Below are positions 9,823 to 15,004 of a stretch of DNA of 15,004 nucleotides, piece by piece. The position numbers and the translations under genes were made by a program. This DNA comes from Mucidula mucida (taxonomy: Eukaryota > Basidiomycota > Agaricomycetes > Agaricales > Physalacriaceae). Each line of letters starts with the position of its first letter. The first letter of the stretch is position 1. Below the pieces are notes generated by a model that made no database searches, was not told where the DNA came from, and saw only the letters and a program-made list of their open reading frames with translations. The DNA is taken from NCBI GenBank assembly GCA_015501055.1, contig JADNYV010000818.1:1-15004 (forward strand). Reading direction: 5' to 3'.

Positions 9823-9878
9823 ACGCGTAAATGCAGCGCAACTTCAGACAATGAGCAGAAAATGTCTTGTTTACGCGT
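9823..9878. promoter_or_regulatory. pair of inverted ACGCGTAA boxes upstream of the cyclin-like gene
   Basis: ACGCGTAA stands at 9823-9830 on the plus strand and TTACGCGT (the same box on the minus strand) at 9871-9878, about 220 and 170 bp before the ATG at 10047. The second is part of CTTGTTTACGCGT, a 13-base word identical to one in the condensin promoter (5479-5491), and it also contains a forkhead-like GTAAACAA. ACGCGTNA is the known MBF/MCB consensus in yeasts; the role here is inferred. Confidence 0.45.
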
Positions 9879-10046
9879 GTTTTTCACCTGATCGACTGAA
9901 AGCCCTTTGTCTCTTGGTGCCACCGACCACACTGTCGCTAAGGGTCAGCGCATCACGAGTCAGTGTCACGTCACAACAGTCCAAATACACAGTCTACCAC
10001 ATACCACGACTAGCAGTCTCCAAACCTCTTCGCAATACCAATCACA

Positions 10047-11865
10047 ATGCCCCACCGATACCGTACAGCTTATAAGCGATCCGGTCGCGCTTCGAGGCTG
10101 CCTATCCCAGAGGGGGGCTTCAGAGGAAATATCTCCTCGTCTCGCGAGTCGGCTCTGCCCAAGACTCCATCAGAGCCGTTCCCCAAGCACCCATGGCCAC
10201 TGGTCGAGGAGGACGATGACGATGTAGTTCCAGTCGCCCCATCGGGGCATGAGCAAGGACTGCGAAACAAAATAGATAGCTGGCGCTTCGACGCGAAGCC
10301 AGCGCCAAATGGCCGCTTCATCAGGAGACCCATTTTCACGTATATTGAGAACACGGCGCCGCCCTCGCCAGTAGTCAGCGCTCCCAGCACAGTCGCCCGA
10401 TCATCCGAGCTCGACGGCTTCCCCCAACCGCCTACGCTCGCCGACATCCAGCGCATGGAGCCTGACCTCACCCCGCTCGAGCAAATGATGAGGGCGAGCG
10501 ACGTCGACCAGGCCATGCTCGCGCGCGCCGTCAACGCGCACAAGGGCCTCAGTAGCATGACCACTTCGCGTACTTTCATCGGGGCGAAACCCAAAACCGT
10601 GATTAAAGGAACATGGATGAACGCCCAGCCACAACCAGTACCAGCGGAAGCTACGTGCACATCCCCCAAGCCGAGCGATGATACGGCGACGTTGACCACG
10701 CCGCCGACGTTGGTGGATATCCAGCGGATGGAGCCCGACATGCCGCTGATGCAGCAGCTCATGCGAGCGAGCGACGCGAATCCCGCTTATTTGAAGAAGG
10801 TGCTGAACGAAGAGAAGAAGAAAGGCGGCGTGGTTCTGGCGCGCGATACGATTCAGAAGATGGCGGAGAGCGTGACATCAGCATCCTCGCAATCCCCAGC
10901 GTCGCGGCGGCACTGGCGAAGTGGGTTGTTTTGCAATTTTTGGTGACGGCCGTCAGGGACCCTCCTAAAATATTCTGGTGAGCTCATTTGGAAATGGATT
11001 TTGGGACTTTGACTGACATGGATCCAAGGTCTTTCGTCAATTCATATGCCTACAACAAGGCGCTCATTGATGTGGAACAAATCATTGAAATCCTGGGCAA
11101 CGACCCAATCGCTTTGGTGCACGCCATGGTTTACTTGCAGAGGATCTTCAAGGACCTGTGCCTCGACGGACAAGAATTTGTGAGCCACGATCTTGAAAAG
11201 CAAAGAAACGCCGTCGCCGTCATTCGCCGCGTGGTAGTAATCGCGTTTCTGCTTGGTTTGAAATATTCGCACGACGAATTCAACCTAATGATCTGCGATA
11301 ACTGGTCAGCGGATATTCGCATTGCGTGCAAACACAACCTAACCTGTCGTCTTTTAGGGCTCGCGCTTTGGGTTTCAAGAACCGCATGTTCCTGGTCGCT
11401 TTCGAAGTGGCGGCCTGCGAAGTCATGGATTGGAGAACTCGCATCACCCCGGAAAGCTGGCGAAAGAGCGTAGAAGGATTCATCGCCTCTGTCAAGTCTT
11501 TCCCGTTCCCATTCGACGACGACGGGTGCGAAAAGCGAGGCGTGTTGAATATTCTGAGAAGGCAGCAGATCACATTGTCGGGATCCGGTAGCAGGCAGAG
11601 CCCAGAGCCAGCCCCGAAGATTTCAGGAAGCAAAGCAACGCGCTCCTTCGTTGCTCGATGGCTTGACGGTCGCCTATGGTGTCATGTCGCGTCCACGACG
11701 TCGCGCAGCAGCAGGGCGGACTTGAGAGTCCGTCGCCCAAAGGCATACCCCAGAGCATTACGAGGGGGGACACCGTTCCTCCCTATCATAACAAAAAAAT
11801 CAGTTAGACGTGCTGGCACGCCCGGCCGTTTTCACATAGAAAAAGAGTTCCCTGGACAGATCTAG
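10047..11865 (+). CDS. cyclin-box (PHO80/PCL-like) protein with a duplicated N-terminal motif, 3 exons
   Basis: Model: exons 10047-10924, 11029-11304 and 11358-11865, about 553 residues. Intron 2 (11305-11357, 53 nt, GTCAGC to CTAACC...TTTTAG) restores DNWARALGFKNRMFLVAFEV. Intron 1 (10925-11028, 104 nt, GTTGTT to CTGAC...CCAAG) is less sure. Residues 1-292 are low-complexity and Pro/Ser-rich, with an acidic EEDDDD patch and two copies of a motif PPTL[AV]DIQRMEPD...MRASD at about 129-166 and 219-257. Residues about 325-430 follow the cyclin-box pattern: IALVHAMVYLQRIFKDL, then VIRRVVVIAFLLGLKYSHDE, then DNWARALGF, then FEVAACEVMDWRTRITPESW. Such cyclins bind and activate a CDK; the partner is not known here. 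The C-terminal 120 residues are Arg/Ser-rich and may be mis-spliced in my model. Alternative: two genes, the second starting at ATG 10994, but only about 50 bp would separate them. Confidence 0.62.
10431..10817 (+). repeat. internal protein repeat (two copies of a 38-39 residue motif)
   Basis: Copy 1 (10431-10544) and copy 2 (10701-10817) share PPTL-x-DIQRMEPD, then a Gln-Met/Leu-Met-Arg-Ala-Ser-Asp core, then A-x-L and a basic end. The DNA has diverged at many third positions while the protein core is nearly identical, which suggests selection on the motif. The spacer between copies is 52 residues and low in complexity. Confidence 0.85.
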
Positions 11866-12989
<1,124 letters not shown>

Positions 12990-14469
12990 GGTGAGTCGAC
13001 GGTAATGACGGTGGTGAAAGAATGAATGACAGAATCTTGGGACAACCAATCGTTGATGTGGTCCATGTCTGCGCGTAAGCGTGCGAGGTTGGGAGGCGAT
13101 TATAGATGCGGCTCTCTCGAAGGTGGGCTGTGAACCGATGAGTTGGGTTGACGCGAAAGGAGAGAATCGAGGCCGGAAGCTGGTGGGAGATAGTAAAGTC
13201 CCATCCAGAGGCACCAGTTCATTGAAATCAGGACCGAAAACAATGACGTCGAGTTTAATAGATTGGATAGAGTAGGCGCTGCTTCAAACTCGACGACTCT
13301 CTAAGCTGTCTAACTGAGAATGACGCGAAGAGACCAACCGTGAGTGATTTTGGGGTGGAACGCTTTCCAGAACCGACAGCAAAATTCGAGGACGGAGAGG
13401 TATTGGAACCAGCGGGGGTCGTTCATATGCAGAAATCATGTCGTCTGAGTCGTTCAAACTATAACTATACACAAACGCAGTGAATACAGCGTATGAACAT
13501 CAGCGGGAAAAGGGACGTGTACTGACTAGAGTGTCGGATTGTCACCGTGTATATAGCACGAACGGGAAGATGTTCCATCCATCCTAGGTCCGTTGGTAGT
13601 AGTGGGGAGAAGCCTTCTGAGACACAGATTTTCAGGGTAAGATGTCGATGCGTCCAGAAACAGACGGACGTACATAGACGTGATTCCATGCTTGCAGTAG
13701 CGTACCAGGGCAACGACATAACATAAGTGCTGCTGGAGACGATTAAAAAGTCTGACATACACCACTCCTCAGCGTACTTGCCAAACTAGAGCTGATTCTC
13801 CAAGTTTAGGCGATGAGTATGGAGGTCCATGCTCCTAATATAGAAATGACAATGTTCTGGGCGGATGCCGCTCGGCGCATCCCGATCGCTTCTTGTTTCC
13901 TTCCGTCACCTTGGTCAAAATGAGGACTTTGATACCGCGACTGCCTCCCTCTCCTCGTCACGACTGTCGGCGTCCATTGAGGTCGATCCGCGCCAAATGT
14001 CAACACAACACGTTTGCGCGAATATCGGATACGCTCTGGTCACGTTGAACGTGGCCCTCTACCTTGATTCCTGGCGACAGGACAATTAGAGGATGGACAC
14101 AAGGAATGAACCAACACGCTGCCTCCCGAGTGTATCTCTGCCATATTTGATGAAGAGTGTCATCGCCTGGTGCTAGAATGGGTGAAAATGGTCTTTTTTA
14201 CTTGGAGAATCACGTCGTGTACGTTGAAAGGATAATGGTGAATGGAAAGGTGTGTTTATCCCATCACCGGCCTCCTGGTCGCTACTGATTCCGGCACCAT
14301 CAGAGCGCTTCACACGTGCTCCTTCCACAAAAAGGCGCTATTGTATTCCATCCGCCCTTTCTTCCTTCCACCACCAGAACCACAGCCCTCATCTCGAATG
14401 CACATCGCAATCGTACTCTATCTCGTACTCTATCTTCTCGTTTCCGTATCCATATCCGCTGCTTACACG
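12990..14469. other. region without supported genes
   Basis: No recognisable protein, RNA gene or repeat was found over about 1.5 kb. The sequence joining the SEC23 fragment (12990-13260) is not SEC23 in any frame. Frames at 13465-13765 (minus) and 13865-14089 (plus) lack motifs and promoter context. The pyrimidine-rich stretch from about 14340 to 14460, with two near-copies of TACTCTATCT, looks like the core promoter and 5' UTR of the gene starting at 14470. Confidence 0.45.
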
Positions 14470-15004
14470 ATGGACTCCTTCCCACTTACACCGTCGCCAT
14501 CGACCTCGCAAACCCAGTCTTCGAATAGCGGTACGTCTTTCTTTCTGTCTAAGAAAGGTGTATCTAACTGCTACAGCGTATTCTAACTCGGATCAAGCCG
14601 CTCCAACGCCTGCCTTTGGAGCAGGAAACTCTACAAACCATTTTGTGGCGTCTACCCCAAGGTTGTTCCGATCTCCCTCTTTCTTGTAGCACACACTTAC
14701 AAGAGCACACAGCTCGCAATCTTCCTCATCAGCCCAGTACACCCAGTCCTCCTCGTCGTCGCACGCGACATCCTCCACGTCGCCACTTCACTTCAATCCA
14801 GAAGAATCCGCAACGCATGCACCAACTTTTGGATTTGACAACTTCGACACGGATGCGGATTTGGATAACCCGACTGCCTCATGTTCGACATCTACCCCAT
14901 TCTACAATACAGATATGGAGTCCGAGCCACAAAATGGATTGTACAGCTCTATGGTAGATATCCAGCAGACGGCACAAATCAACAATGCATTGTATGTACT
15001 ACTA
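14470..15004 (+). CDS. Ser/Thr/Gln-rich acidic protein, 5' part only (runs off window)
   Basis: I do not recognise this protein. Exons 14470-14530, 14577-14661 and 14713 to the window end give 146 residues in one frame. Intron 1 (14531-14576, 46 nt) runs from GTACGT to CTAACTGCTACAG. Intron 2 (14662-14712, 51 nt) runs from GTTGTT to CACACAG with CTTAC as branch site; an AAG acceptor nearby is a weaker option. The protein begins MDSFPLTPSPSTSQTQSSNS, continues with Ser/Gln-rich stretches (SSQSSSSAQYTQ), then turns acidic and aromatic (FGFDNFDTDADLDNP). This composition is common in fungal transcription regulators, but no DNA-binding domain lies in the visible part. ATG 14470 has A at -3 and G at +4. 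An in-frame ATG at 14398 has a poorer context. A GTATGT near 14992 could be the next donor. Confidence 0.6.

Larger units (their letters stand above)
9423..10046. other. divergent spacer with the upstream region of the cyclin-like gene
   Basis: This spacer separates a possible minus-strand gene (ATG 9422) from the plus-strand cyclin-like gene (ATG 10047). Apart from the TATA box and the paired ACGCGTAA boxes, the stretch just before 10047 is C/A-rich (for example CAATACCAATCACAATG), a typical fungal 5' leader. The open frame at 9554-9811 has no recognisable content. Confidence 0.45.

Noticed and set aside
10281..10310. Hairpin-forming GC-rich sequence (GCTGGCGCTTCG...CGAAGCCAGC)
   Set aside because: It lies inside coding sequence (SWRFDAKPAP) and has a two-base bulge; codon bias in GC-rich exons explains it well enough.
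10070..10762. Minus-strand frame of 230 codons
   Set aside because: It lies opposite the repeat-bearing half of the cyclin-like gene. The sense protein has a conserved internal duplication, while this frame has no recognisable feature.
10994..11304. Cyclin box as a separate gene starting at ATG 10994
   Set aside because: Only about 50 bp would separate it from the previous stop, and a phase-preserving intron joins the two parts. It remains possible and is noted in the gene entry.
13465..13765. Overlapping minus-strand frames of 79 and 97 codons
   Set aside because: Two frames of similar length overlap with no motif in either; neither has splice sites or promoter that I could support.

Overview
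The window looks like nuclear DNA of a filamentous fungus, most likely a basidiomycete (Agaricomycete type). Genes are cut by many very short introns (mostly 44-57 nt) with GTRNGT-type donors, CTNAY-like branch sites and YAG acceptors. Composition is near 50% GC and intergenic stretches are moderate. All gene models below were spliced by hand from the sequence; reading phase was checked at every junction of the four multi-exon genes.

Layout. (1) 263-1090, minus: a decayed gene with a Cys motif (YGCTCGQC), broken by two frameshifts, one at a run of eight G. (2) 1264-5416, minus: a complete 18-exon gene for the HEAT-repeat condensin subunit 3 (CAP-G/Ycg1/Cnd3), about 1,099 residues, with one GC-AG intron and an acidic tail. 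Its promoter holds an ACGCGTAA box (MluI cell-cycle type) embedded between two forkhead-like TAAACAA cores. (3) 6046-6801, minus: a three-exon gene for an acidic protein of about 204 residues that I do not recognise. (4) 6991-9209: gene-poor DNA with a degenerate tandem repeat of about 80 bp at 7789-8125. (5) 9210-9422, minus: a possible small Cys-containing protein behind a good TATA box. (6) 10047-11865, plus: a three-exon gene joining a disordered N-terminal half, which carries a duplicated motif of about 38 residues, to a PHO80/PCL-like cyclin box. Two ACGCGTAA boxes lie upstream of it. (7) 12155-12989, minus: a truncated, twice-frameshifted fragment of the COPII coat gene SEC23 that keeps an intron, so it arose by DNA duplication and not by retroposition. 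(8) 12990-14469: no supported gene. (9) 14470 to the window end, plus: the 5' part of a gene for a Ser/Thr/Gln-rich, acidic protein, possibly a regulator.

How the genes relate. Eukaryotic genes here are separate transcription units, so proximity alone means little. The one functional link I can argue is that condensin subunit 3 and the cyclin-like gene both have ACGCGTAA boxes upstream, which fits G1/S-type control. The two broken genes (at 263-1090 and 12155-12989) and the gene-poor centre suggest a locus that has gained and lost segments. I found no tRNA, rRNA, CRISPR array or intact transposon.
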